From assembly GCA_021790995.1 (NCBI GenBank), contig JAJYFA010000014.1, positions 1-44,267 of the forward strand: DNA of 44,267 nt. The letters run 5' to 3'. The notes under the pieces are model-generated. The model did no database searches. It saw only the letters and a program-made list of their open reading frames with translations, and was not told the DNA's origin. This DNA comes from Acidobacteriota bacterium (GTDB lineage Bacteria; Acidobacteriota; Terriglobia; Terriglobales; Acidobacteriaceae). This document shows positions 9,587 to 19,530 of this stretch, in pieces. Numbering within the stretch: position 1 is the first letter of the stretch; each line of letters starts with the position of its first letter. The translations under genes were made by a program, and so were the position numbers.

Positions 9587-12500
9587 ATGATGAAATTCAC
9601 CTGCATTTCGAAATGGATCGCTGGCGCTGCGATTGCATGTGGCTTATACACAGTCGCAACGCGGACTGCATTAGCTCAGGATCTGTCAACCGGGGCTCTG
9701 AATGTGACTGTGCAGGACAGCACAGGAGCAGCTATCAACGGCGTGCAAGTGGCCCTGAAGAATCAAGGCACTAACGACATGCACAAAGCCACAACCGGCG
9801 GTATCGGCAACGTGGTCATTTCCTACCTGAATCCCGCGCGGTACAGTTTGACGGTTACCAAGGACGGGTTCCAGACCAAGGTATATCCTTCGGTGACAAT
9901 CCAAGCCAATCAGGTAACCGATCTGACTGTCACATTGGATGTGGGCAGCGCGGCGCTAAGCGTTACAGTTTCGGCGGAGAACAGCCCCCTTCTTGACACC
10001 ACCTCAAATACCCTCGCGACAACCGTAGATTTAAAGCAGGTGGATGAATTGCCGCTGGGAGGCCGCGATGCGTTCGGCCTGGCCTTTCTGGTTCCTGGCG
10101 CAGTGGACGACAACTTTAACAATCTGCCAGGTGGAGCGGTCGATGTCGGCGCCAACGGCTTTTCAACCATGACGAATCGCTTTAAGAGCGGAGGCTTCGA
10201 TACGAATGGATCATCGACCACAAACCGCCTGGAAGATGTCCAGGAGATGACGGTACAAACCGGCGAACTAGACGCCAGCCATGGCGGCACCAGCGTCATG
10301 GACATCGGATTCGTCACCCGGAGCGGTACCAACCAGTATCACGGCCAACTCTATGAGGATTACCGCAGCGGCGGCCTGAACGCCAATAGCTGGTACAACA
10401 ACAACGTCGACCAGCCGCGCGCGTCTATGGTTAAAAACGACTTCGGTGGCAGCGTCGGCGGCCCGATTTTGAAGGACAAGCTCTTCTTTTTCGCAAGTCT
10501 TGCGAACTTTCGCCAACCATCGAATTACACGGCTTCGACCGTGGTAGGAAACGCCAATGCGCTGGCCGGGATTTATGCGTATGTTCCCGCGGGTTCTTCG
10601 ACCACGCAGACGGTTAACGTGTTGCAGGCGGGAGCCGGCGCCGGATGCCCGACATGCACAGGAGCAATCAACTCGCTGATTGCCACCGACCTGGCGAATG
10701 CGGAGTCCACGTATTCCACGCCCAGCCAATATGACGTCAGCTACACAAAGGGTTATGATCTAAACCACGATTTGATCAGTTTTCCTGTACGCGGTTATAT
10801 TCTGAATAAGTTCCCCACCCTGCGCCTCGACTATAACTATTCCCAGCGCTTGCGGTTTACAGGATCGGTGAACGAGAGCAGCTTTTACAACCTCAATACG
10901 GGTGCTCCGCCTTACCCCGGTCCTCTCTATGCCGATATGACCGGCAGCACCTTCTCCAGGAACTACCAGGTTGTGGCCGGCTTTGACTGGGACGTCAAAT
11001 CGAATCTGGTGAATGCTTTTCGCGTCGGCTATCTCTACACAGGTTTTACGTATAACTCGGGAGGCATGAACTCCCCAACCGCCGCCATGATGCAGCAGGG
11101 CGATCTCGCTTTCGGCTTTAATTTGAATAGTGGAGTGAACGGTTTTGCTCAACTCAAAGGCGGATCCCTCTATCCAGTTCTGAGCGTGAAGGACGACGTA
11201 ACCTGGCAACACGGCAGACATACCGTTATCTTCGGTGTGCAGAGTGCGACCGAAATCGACCACTACTATAACAACCAGTTTGTGCCGTACATCGGCGTGA
11301 ACTATATTATCTCGGGCGACCCAGTGCAGAGTGCGCTGGACAGCTCACTCGTCAACCCTCCAAGTTATGCAACCGGCGATGTAGAGGGTCTCTACGCCAC
11401 GCTGACCGGCCGCATGACTTATTACAGCCTGGGTGAGTTTCTAAATGCGAGTACAAAGCAGTTTCAGCCAGGAATTTCCTTCAATCTCCACGAGCGGCTG
11501 AATCAGACCGCACTGTTTGTCGAGGACTCTTGGCGGCTGAGACCATCACTCACGGTCAACGCGGGATTGCGCTGGGATTTTACAGGCGCATCGAAGGATG
11601 AAACAGGATTCTATACTCATCCAACCATTCCGAATCTGTGGGGTCCGACCGCGGTGGGCAGCATCTTCGATCCGGGATCGCTGGGCGGGCTGTCGAACCC
11701 CTATGAGGGGCCGGCGGCGGAAGCTTATGCTCCAACATACGTCCATCCCGAGCCGAACGTCGGTATCGCATGGAATCCCACCACAAAGCCTGGTTCTGTC
11801 CTCCACAGATTTCTGGGCAGCGGGGCAACGGTCATTCGCGCAAGTTATACTTTCAAAAACTATACCGAGGGCGCGCAGAACTTCTGGAACTTTGGCTCCA
11901 ATAATGGCGCTAATTTCAACACGTATTTGTACGCCAATGCGGTTGCTCCCTCCGGCACAACTCCAGGCCCCGGTTTTTACAATGCAGGAACGGTGACTCT
12001 CGGGAACACACCAGCTTCGTCGCAGCTCGCTTCGACCTCGCCAATCCCCTATCAACCGAAAATCTACGAATCAACACAAGCCTTTAGCGGCACCGAATTC
12101 CTTACTTTCGATCCGCATATCAAGCAGCCCTATGTCGAGTCCTGGGAGGTGGGCGTCGAACGCCAGTTGAGCCCAAACAATGTCCTGGAAGTGCGCTATG
12201 TGGGTAATGTGGCCCGCGACCAATGGATGCCCTACAACTACAACGAGATCAACATCTTCGAAAATGGCTTTCTGAAGGACTTCCAGGCAGCGCAAGCCAA
12301 TCTGCAAACCAACGGCGGAACGACCTTTAAGGGGCCTCTGCCCACCCCTATCCTCGATGCAGCCTTTGCCTCTACCGGTGGCGCAGGCTACACCGACGGT
12401 GGCTTTATCACCGATCTCCAACAGGGGCAGGCGGGAGCTTTTGCCTCTACGCTGGCAGGCAGTCCCACGTACCTTTGCTCCATGGTGACCGGCTTCAATG

Positions 12501-13417
12501 GTCCCTGCCAGGCGGTGAACGGCACGAACTCCAGCGGCCCTTATCCCATTAACTTTTTCCAGGTGAATCCTTACGCCACCGGAACGGGCATTCTGGAAAT
12601 GACAAATGCCGGGTACTCTAACTACAATGCGCTGCAGGTCGACTTCAGACAGAAGCTCAATCATGGCATGCAGTTCGACGCCAACTACACCTGGTCGCAC
12701 TCACTGGGAACCAGCGTTCAGGGGAGTGTAACTCCAGGGTTTTACGGCGGCAGGTCCAACAGCGCACCAGGGTTCTATACCCTGCGTAACACACATCTGA
12801 ACTACTTCCCGAGCGCATTCGACGTCCGGCAGGTTTTCCACCTGAGCGGCACCTACGATCTGCCGTTCGGTCATCATCAGCAGTTCTTCAATCAGAACCC
12901 GATCGCAAATTCCGTGATTGGAGGTTGGACGGCGGGCGTAATTCTTACCCGCCAGACAGGTGAGCCCTACCTGTTTTACGGCGGAACAAGCACCGTCAAT
13001 CAGAGCGACTCTGGCATTACGCTTACAGGTGTGACGCCATCCCAATTACAGAAACAGATCAAGGTTCGTCCAGGTACCCCCGGAACAGGCCGGGTCAACC
13101 TATTCGATCCCAAGTACTATTCTTCCTCAGGCACATCCAGCACCAACTACATCAGCCCAAACTTCACCGCTGGACAGTTTGGCACGCTGATGTGGCTGCA
13201 CGGTCCTAAGTGGATCAATACCGATCTGGCGGTCACCAAACTCGTTCCGATTCACAACGAGATGAACTTCACTCTGCAGGCGGAATTTCTGAATGCCTTT
13301 AACCATCCGGCTTGGATCGGCATGGATTCGGGGGTACAAGATACGACGTTCGGGACGACATCCAGTACAGCGAACGCTCCGCGTAACATTGAACTGCGTG
13401 CGAATTTTCGCTTCTAA
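9587..13417 (+). CDS. TonB-dependent receptor with N-terminal carboxypeptidase regulatory-like domain (Oar-like)
   Basis: RBS AAGGAG; CarboxypepD_reg repeat (GALNVTVQDSTGAAINGVQVAL); plug and barrel features; C-terminal aromatic residue (…IELRANFRF). Confidence 0.93.
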   Translation: MMKFTCISKWIAGAAIACGLYTVATRTALAQDLSTGALNVTVQDSTGAAINGVQVALKNQGTNDMHKATTGGIGNVVISYLNPARYSLTVTKDGFQTKVYPSVTIQANQVTDLTVTLDVGSAALSVTVSAENSPLLDTTSNTLATTVDLKQVDELPLGGRDAFGLAFLVPGAVDDNFNNLPGGAVDVGANGFSTMTNRFKSGGFDTNGSSTTNRLEDVQEMTVQTGELDASHGGTSVMDIGFVTRSGTNQYHGQLYEDYRSGGLNANSWYNNNVDQPRASMVKNDFGGSVGGPILKDKLFFFASLANFRQPSNYTASTVVGNANALAGIYAYVPAGSSTTQTVNVLQAGAGAGCPTCTGAINSLIATDLANAESTYSTPSQYDVSYTKGYDLNHDLISFPVRGYILNKFPTLRLDYNYSQRLRFTGSVNESSFYNLNTGAPPYPGPLYADMTGSTFSRNYQVVAGFDWDVKSNLVNAFRVGYLYTGFTYNSGGMNSPTAAMMQQGDLAFGFNLNSGVNGFAQLKGGSLYPVLSVKDDVTWQHGRHTVIFGVQSATEIDHYYNNQFVPYIGVNYIISGDPVQSALDSSLVNPPSYATGDVEGLYATLTGRMTYYSLGEFLNASTKQFQPGISFNLHERLNQTALFVEDSWRLRPSLTVNAGLRWDFTGASKDETGFYTHPTIPNLWGPTAVGSIFDPGSLGGLSNPYEGPAAEAYAPTYVHPEPNVGIAWNPTTKPGSVLHRFLGSGATVIRASYTFKNYTEGAQNFWNFGSNNGANFNTYLYANAVAPSGTTPGPGFYNAGTVTLGNTPASSQLASTSPIPYQPKIYESTQAFSGTEFLTFDPHIKQPYVESWEVGVERQLSPNNVLEVRYVGNVARDQWMPYNYNEINIFENGFLKDFQAAQANLQTNGGTTFKGPLPTPILDAAFASTGGAGYTDGGFITDLQQGQAGAFASTLAGSPTYLCSMVTGFNGPCQAVNGTNSSGPYPINFFQVNPYATGTGILEMTNAGYSNYNALQVDFRQKLNHGMQFDANYTWSHSLGTSVQGSVTPGFYGGRSNSAPGFYTLRNTHLNYFPSAFDVRQVFHLSGTYDLPFGHHQQFFNQNPIANSVIGGWTAGVILTRQTGEPYLFYGGTSTVNQSDSGITLTGVTPSQLQKQIKVRPGTPGTGRVNLFDPKYYSSSGTSSTNYISPNFTAGQFGTLMWLHGPKWINTDLAVTKLVPIHNEMNFTLQAEFLNAFNHPAWIGMDSGVQDTTFGTTSSTANAPRNIELRANFRF

Positions 13418-13431
13418 TTCAAAACCCCACA

Positions 13432-13466
13432 TGCAGCCGCTGGCTCTTAAGCGAGCCGCGGCTGCA
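13432..13466 (+). terminator. Strong stem-loop after the TonB-dependent receptor gene
   Basis: TGCAGCCGCTGGCTC-ttaagc-GAGCCGCGGCTGCA, near-perfect 14-15 bp stem, no clear U tract. Confidence 0.5.
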
Positions 13467-13671
13467 CAACAATCGGCAAGCTGAAATCTTCACCCGCCGG
13501 GCTCAGCAAATTAATGCTCTATCAGTGGCTTTTCTAAGGCTGCGCAGCAGAAGGACGCATACGGAGCCGAGCCTGAAAGCGGCCACATGGCGCATCGGTT
13601 CTCGAAAAGTGAAGGGTGCGTAAAGTTCACGACCCACCAACGACCACGCTTTTGCCAAAGAGCACGAAACA

Positions 13672-14415
13672 ATGGAATCGACAGTTTTCGGGAGAACGCG
13701 TAGTGCGAAGGCATCAGTTGACAGGGCCGAATACGGCGACAGCGCGGGGAAGGCGTTTCAACAGATACGCGATTTGATTGTTCACGGCAGGCTCGCGCCA
13801 GGAAGCTGGATTGTGGAAAGCGACTTGTGCGAGCATCTACGGATGAGCAGGACGCCGGTGCGGGGTGCGCTCTACCTGCTGGAGCGCGAAGGCTACGTGC
13901 GCGAGCGCCGCAACGGTAGCAAAGCGAAGATGTTCGTCGCGCCGCTGACCAAAGAGGATGCCGGCGAGTTGTACTCGATGATCGGGCGCATTGAAGGACT
14001 GGCCGGAAGGCGCGCGGCACAATTGCCAAGAGCAGTGCGAAAGAATCTCGCAGGAAAACTAACTGACATTAATCTGAAACTCGATAAAATCGCGTGTGAA
14101 CAAGGCTGCGATGGTCCGGCAATCTTCGATCTCGACCACGAGTTTCATCGTCTGCTCGTCGATGCAGGATTGGGACCCCGGCTGAAAATGATGCATCGTG
14201 CGGTCGAGCCGCAGGCAGAGCGCTATTGGCGTTTGTATGCCAGCTCGATTATGCATCAGCTTCACGTTTCGGTAGCAGAACATGAGGAAATCGTTGCCGT
14301 GCTCCTCAAAGGCGATCCGAACCAGCTTGACCGGGCACTCTGTGTCAACTGGGAAAACGGTTGCACACGCTTGGCTGCGGTCATCGATCGATTCGGTGAG
14401 CGCGGCAGTTGGTAA
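13672..14415 (+). CDS. GntR family transcriptional regulator, FCD domain (paralog B)
   Basis: Very similar to the regulator at 148-891 over the whole length; both end in FGERGSW. Confidence 0.92.
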   Translation: MESTVFGRTRSAKASVDRAEYGDSAGKAFQQIRDLIVHGRLAPGSWIVESDLCEHLRMSRTPVRGALYLLEREGYVRERRNGSKAKMFVAPLTKEDAGELYSMIGRIEGLAGRRAAQLPRAVRKNLAGKLTDINLKLDKIACEQGCDGPAIFDLDHEFHRLLVDAGLGPRLKMMHRAVEPQAERYWRLYASSIMHQLHVSVAEHEEIVAVLLKGDPNQLDRALCVNWENGCTRLAAVIDRFGERGSW

Positions 14416-14518
14416 AAAGCAAGGCTGGCGTCGCTGTGTGGAATTAACGAACTGAATCAGCCGCCGAGGGTGACAGTATTTTCCTCCGTGGCAGAATAGA
14501 AAATCGCATGGAGGATTC

Positions 14519-17311
14519 TTGAGTTACTGGAGCAAGTTTGTAGGCTTCCTGATGGCGGGTGTGCTGGCGTCTGTCTGTGCGCTGGCGCGCGCTCAGTTCT
14601 ATCCTGCCGGCCGTGATGCTCGGCTCGGCTCCATGCTCGATGATGGGCTGACAAGTTATGCGACGCCACAATTGAATCTGCGCCTGGTGCGATCGTCGGG
14701 AACCGCCGCAGGATTAGAACCGAGCGGCGGCAATGGTTTTGACTTCGTTCCTTCCGAACTACTCGCCGCGCGCTCGACCGACGGCTATTATCATCTGGGC
14801 GATCTCGATCTTCGCTTGCGTGCAGTGGGGACCGACGAATGGCGCGGTTACTCGACCGCGCTCGCTCGCCATCCTGTACGGCCGCTTCCGCCAGCAACAG
14901 GGGAGTTGCGTCGCGACGACTTGCGGCCAACCTTACCCGCCGATTTTCCGCTCGAAGTGACGCGGAGTTGGGCCGTCGTGAACGGTGCGCTGGCGCTGCG
15001 CTTCACGCTTCGTAATCCAGGCAAGAAAGCGATCGAGATAGGCGCGCTGGGCATTCCGCTGATCTTCGACAATATTCTAAGTGGCAAAGACCTTGCACAG
15101 GCGCACACGATTTGCAGTTTCTCGGATCCATCGATCGCGCTTGATGCCGGATACGTGCAGGTCACGCGGCTTAACGGCCACGGACCGGCGCTGGTCGTTG
15201 TGCCGGATGGCAGAACGCCGTTCGAGGCCTATAAACCAATCGCAGGGCCGTATCGATCCGGACATCAAGCGGAACTCTTTCACGACCTGACGCCGCGCAG
15301 CATGACCTTCGAGGGTTTTTACGAGTGGATGGTCGCTTCGGCCGCCTACCAGCAGAACGAGTGGAAGAACGCCGAGCCGTGGAATCCGGCAACCAGCATC
15401 GTTCTTGATCCGGGCGGGGAGCGTACAGTGGGTCTACGTTTTCTGACGTCGAAATCGATTGAGTCGATAGAGGCTATGCTCGTTCGTGCCCACCGGCCTG
15501 TGGCCGTCGGGATTCCCGGCTACATTTTGCCCGAAGATATCGATGCCAGCCTCTTCCTCAATTATCCCAAGCCGGTGAAAACGATCATCGTCGACCCGGC
15601 AGGTGCAATCGAAGTAAAACCGGATGGAAGAACTCCGCACGGCTGGCAACGGTACGCGCTCAAAGGCAAGCGGTGGGGCCGCGCGCGACTTACAGTAACG
15701 TATACCGACGGATTAGTGGAGACCGTGCAGTACAAAGTCATCAAGCCCGAGACAGAAGCAATTGACGATCTCGGCAATTTTCTCTTTACGAAACAATGGT
15801 TCGACCAGAAGAACGATCCGTTCCACCGCGCGCCTTCGGTGATGAGTTACGATCGCGAAGCAAACGCCATCGTGACGCAGGATAACCGTGTGTGGATCGC
15901 AGGCTTGAGCGACGAAGCCGGTGCAGGTTCGTGGCTTGCGGGGGCCATGAAGGAGTACGCGCGGCCCGACAAGCATCAGATCGAACAGTTGGAAGACTTC
16001 GTCGATAACGTGCTCTGGGGCGGCCTCCAGTACAAGGACGGCCCGAAAAAGTACGGCGTACGCAAGAGCTTGTTTTACTACCAGCCCGATAAGTTGCCCG
16101 CTGGCTACTATCGCAGCGATCTAAATTGGCATACATGGGAGAGTTGGAACGAGCAAGCCAGTGAGGATGTAGGACGCTCCTACAACTATCCACATGTTGT
16201 GGCGGCTTACTGGGCGCTGTACCGGCTGGCCCGCGATCACCAGGGCCTGGTAACGCATCACGACTGGCGCTGGTATCTTACGCAGGCCTATGAAACTACC
16301 ATGGCGATGACGCGCTATGCGCCCGATCTTGCCCAGTTCGGCCAGATGGAGGGTGATGTCTTTGTCGCAGTGCTCGACGATCTGTACCGCGAAGGTATGA
16401 CCGCCGAAGCCAAGCAACTTGAGGCTGCAATGCACGCACGAGCCGAAGCCTGGCAAAAGCTGCCGTATCCGTTCGGCAGCGAAATGCCGTGGGACTCAAC
16501 CGGGCAGGAAGAGGTCTACGCCTGGTCACGCTACTTTGGCATGGACGCGAAGGCACAGGCGACGCTCGACGCCATTGAAGGTTACATGCCAACCATTCCC
16601 AATTGGGGTTACAACGGCAGCGCCCGCCGCTACTGGGATTTTCTCTATGGCGGCAAGTATGAGCGGCTCGAACGGCAACTGCATCACTACGGCTCGGGGA
16701 TCAACGCCATTCCCGTGCTCGATGCCTACCGCCGCAACCCTGCCGACCTGTACCTATTGCGCATAGGCTACGGCGGCAACATGGGCGCCATCAGCGGCAT
16801 CGATCAGCAGGGATTTGCCTCCGCAGCCTTCCACAGCTATCCGGACATGATGAAATTCGATCCGTACAGCGGCGACTACGGTCCGAACTTTTTCGGCCAC
16901 GTCTGGGCCGTGGGTACTTATCTTGCCCGCGATCCGGAGTTCGGCTGGCTGGCCTTCGGCGGCAATCTGAAGCTCTTCGGTCAGAGCGTGAGTGTCGAGC
17001 CGCGCGACAGCCTGCGGCAGCGGGTGTATCTTGCGCCACTGGGGTTGTGGCTCACGCTCGATAGCGGCCGCTTCCAGCGTGTGACCATGGATATCGTCAC
17101 GGGCCGGGTCGATGTCACGCTCGCGCCAGTCGATGCCTACACCCCGACGGCGTTTTTACGCGTTGCGCAGCAGGTAAAGATTCCAGGCGTGGGCGCGATT
17201 ACACCGGTGCAGAGTTACGATCGTGTACGCGGCGCCTATGCGATTCCTCTCGGTGAGAAACCTGAAGTTGTGAGCCTGACCAACCAGTTGGACGCAGTGA
17301 AGCAACCATAA
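14519..17311 (+). CDS. DUF5695-like secreted protein of unknown function, possible glycan-active enzyme
   Basis: TTG start with GGAGG RBS at 14511-14515; signal peptide; 930 aa continuous ORF. DUF5695 assignment by recognition only. Confidence 0.75.
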   Translation: MSYWSKFVGFLMAGVLASVCALARAQFYPAGRDARLGSMLDDGLTSYATPQLNLRLVRSSGTAAGLEPSGGNGFDFVPSELLAARSTDGYYHLGDLDLRLRAVGTDEWRGYSTALARHPVRPLPPATGELRRDDLRPTLPADFPLEVTRSWAVVNGALALRFTLRNPGKKAIEIGALGIPLIFDNILSGKDLAQAHTICSFSDPSIALDAGYVQVTRLNGHGPALVVVPDGRTPFEAYKPIAGPYRSGHQAELFHDLTPRSMTFEGFYEWMVASAAYQQNEWKNAEPWNPATSIVLDPGGERTVGLRFLTSKSIESIEAMLVRAHRPVAVGIPGYILPEDIDASLFLNYPKPVKTIIVDPAGAIEVKPDGRTPHGWQRYALKGKRWGRARLTVTYTDGLVETVQYKVIKPETEAIDDLGNFLFTKQWFDQKNDPFHRAPSVMSYDREANAIVTQDNRVWIAGLSDEAGAGSWLAGAMKEYARPDKHQIEQLEDFVDNVLWGGLQYKDGPKKYGVRKSLFYYQPDKLPAGYYRSDLNWHTWESWNEQASEDVGRSYNYPHVVAAYWALYRLARDHQGLVTHHDWRWYLTQAYETTMAMTRYAPDLAQFGQMEGDVFVAVLDDLYREGMTAEAKQLEAAMHARAEAWQKLPYPFGSEMPWDSTGQEEVYAWSRYFGMDAKAQATLDAIEGYMPTIPNWGYNGSARRYWDFLYGGKYERLERQLHHYGSGINAIPVLDAYRRNPADLYLLRIGYGGNMGAISGIDQQGFASAAFHSYPDMMKFDPYSGDYGPNFFGHVWAVGTYLARDPEFGWLAFGGNLKLFGQSVSVEPRDSLRQRVYLAPLGLWLTLDSGRFQRVTMDIVTGRVDVTLAPVDAYTPTAFLRVAQQVKIPGVGAITPVQSYDRVRGAYAIPLGEKPEVVSLTNQLDAVKQP

Positions 17312-17490
17312 TCTGGAGCGCGGCAAGAAGTTTTCTGGCACCTGCGGAATCAGCCGCGCCCCTCTGCGCCCTGCGAAGCCGCGCTCGGGAGCTTCTGAGA
17401 ACCGGTAACGGCTCATCGTGGATGCCGACCAGGAGACGGGCGGCGTGAGCCCGCTTTTGCCTAGCCAGTTCACCTCGCCGCTGAAGCTGC

Positions 17491-19086
17491 TCAAACCTCC
17501 GCCACTTCAGATCCGTCTTCCAGGTGGCCGTTCCGTTTCGCTCTCCGCGTCCAAAAGAGATATACGGGAATCCCCATCAGAACAAGAACCAGACCCGGCC
17601 AGGTGTACTGCGGCTTATAGCGCAGCAGCGCGAGGCAGGTTCCCGAGGCCAGTACGATGTAGAGCGCAGGCAGCCACGGATAGCCAAAGGCCTTGTAAGG
17701 ACGTTCCGCATCGGGCTGTCTCCGGCGCAACACAAATAATCCCGCGATGGTCAGGATATAAAACAAAAGCACCGCGAAGATGATGTAGTCGAGCAGTTGG
17801 CTATAGGACCCCGAAACGCAGAGCATAACCGACCAGATGGCTTGGATGGACAGTCCCGCGGCGGGCGTTTTGAACTTAGGGTGCAGCCGGCCTACGCTGC
17901 GGAAGAACAACCGATCGCGGCTCATCGCATAATAAACCCGTGCGCCGGCCAGGCTCAGTCCGTTGGCGCAGCCAAAGGTTGAGACCAGGATCGCCGCAGC
18001 CATCAGATAGCCGCCTACGCGAGGAAAAATCTGCGTCAGCGCCGCCGTGCCCACGCGGTCTTCAGTGGCGTACTGAATTCCCCGCGCCAGGACGGTCGCG
18101 CCGTGTGGGTCTCCTTGGAGTGGCAGGATCATCAGGTAGGCCGCGCTGGCGAAGAAGTAAGCAGTCAGCACGAATCCCGTGCCCAGCGCCAGTGACAGCG
18201 GAATGTTACGCCGCGGGTTTCTGGTTTCACCCGCGGTAAACGTCACGTTGTTCCAGGAATCGGAAGAGAATAGCGAGCCTACCTGCACCACGGCCAGAAT
18301 CGTCAGCAGGCCTACCATCACGGTTGGTCCGCCGGCACCCACCTGGACAGGGTGCAGCGCCTGCCAGTTGGCATTCCTCCAGAAGTTTGCCCAGTGATGC
18401 CCGAAGTTTGCTTCCACGGCCGCGGAATTGCGCCCAACGGTGAATCCCAGCAGAACCAGCGCCGCCAGTGACGCAGCCTTAGCCACTGTGAAGACATTTT
18501 GCACCAATGCGCCCAGCTTGACGCCCAGTACGTTCAGCGCGGCAAGCACCAACACGACCGAGGCTCCTACCAGGTTTGCCGTGTTCACTCCTATTTCTAT
18601 ATTGCCCAGCGCTATGGGCCCGACGCGAATCGCGGGCACATGCGCGATATGCCAGAGCCAATGTGTGCTCGAAATCGAAGGAAAGAAGACGCCCGAGAAC
18701 TTGCCGAACGCTACACACACCGCGGCGATCGAACCGGTCTGGATCACGATAAAAAATGTCCAGCCGTACAGGAATCCCCAGAGCGGCCCCAGCGATTCGC
18801 GCAGGTAAACATATTGCCCGCCGGCATTGGGCATTAGGGCCGCCAGTTCGCCGTAACTCAGCGCCCCAATCATCGTCATCACCGCGGTGATCGCCCAGGC
18901 CGCCAGAAACAACGCTGGAGAATCTGTGGCGCGGGCAATGTCGCAGTCGACGATGTAGATGCCGCTGCCCACCATGGAGCCGATAACCAGCGCGGTGGCG
19001 CTGAACAGGCCGAGGCTCCGCGTCAATTCGATGGGAGCTTCTCCTCTTTGTTCGGTGGTCGATTCTACCTGTACCGGCACTGCCAT
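17491..19086 (-). CDS. APC family amino-acid permease
   Basis: Multi-pass protein with APC motifs (GSMVGSGIYIVDCDIA, GALSYGELAALMPNAGGQYVYLRE). Confidence 0.9.
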   Translation of the reverse strand: MAVPVQVESTTEQRGEAPIELTRSLGLFSATALVIGSMVGSGIYIVDCDIARATDSPALFLAAWAITAVMTMIGALSYGELAALMPNAGGQYVYLRESLGPLWGFLYGWTFFIVIQTGSIAAVCVAFGKFSGVFFPSISSTHWLWHIAHVPAIRVGPIALGNIEIGVNTANLVGASVVLVLAALNVLGVKLGALVQNVFTVAKAASLAALVLLGFTVGRNSAAVEANFGHHWANFWRNANWQALHPVQVGAGGPTVMVGLLTILAVVQVGSLFSSDSWNNVTFTAGETRNPRRNIPLSLALGTGFVLTAYFFASAAYLMILPLQGDPHGATVLARGIQYATEDRVGTAALTQIFPRVGGYLMAAAILVSTFGCANGLSLAGARVYYAMSRDRLFFRSVGRLHPKFKTPAAGLSIQAIWSVMLCVSGSYSQLLDYIIFAVLLFYILTIAGLFVLRRRQPDAERPYKAFGYPWLPALYIVLASGTCLALLRYKPQYTWPGLVLVLMGIPVYLFWTRRAKRNGHLEDGSEVAEV

Positions 19087-19530
19087 CGATATTCGACCTC
19101 ATCCTCGTGGGAACTGCGTCTGCGCGTTAGCATGCTACCGCAAGGCCAGGAAAAGTGTTTTATGAATTTTCCAGGACAGTTCCAATAACGGAACTTGTAC
19201 GCGAGTCATTGTGAAACTAATTGTATCCAGAGGGCTATATGAGATGTCGATTCCTGCGCTGATTGGCTTCTCTGTCACCTCCAACTCCTTGCCTTGCCAG
19301 TTCTTTCAGCGGCCATGAAAGAAGCATCGAAACGAAGTTATGCGTGAACTCAATCATTACCTAAGATCGACAGTTGGCCATATTCCCGGGAGGATCGGGG
19401 AAGTTGATTCAAAGACTTTCCGCGCTATGGCGTTGAGAGCGCAATCCACGAGAGCCGATCTGACTTGAAGTGTTCGCGACCGACCGGGAGTTCCGCATCG
19501 TGGCCCCGGATCCGATGCAGGCGAACGGAC

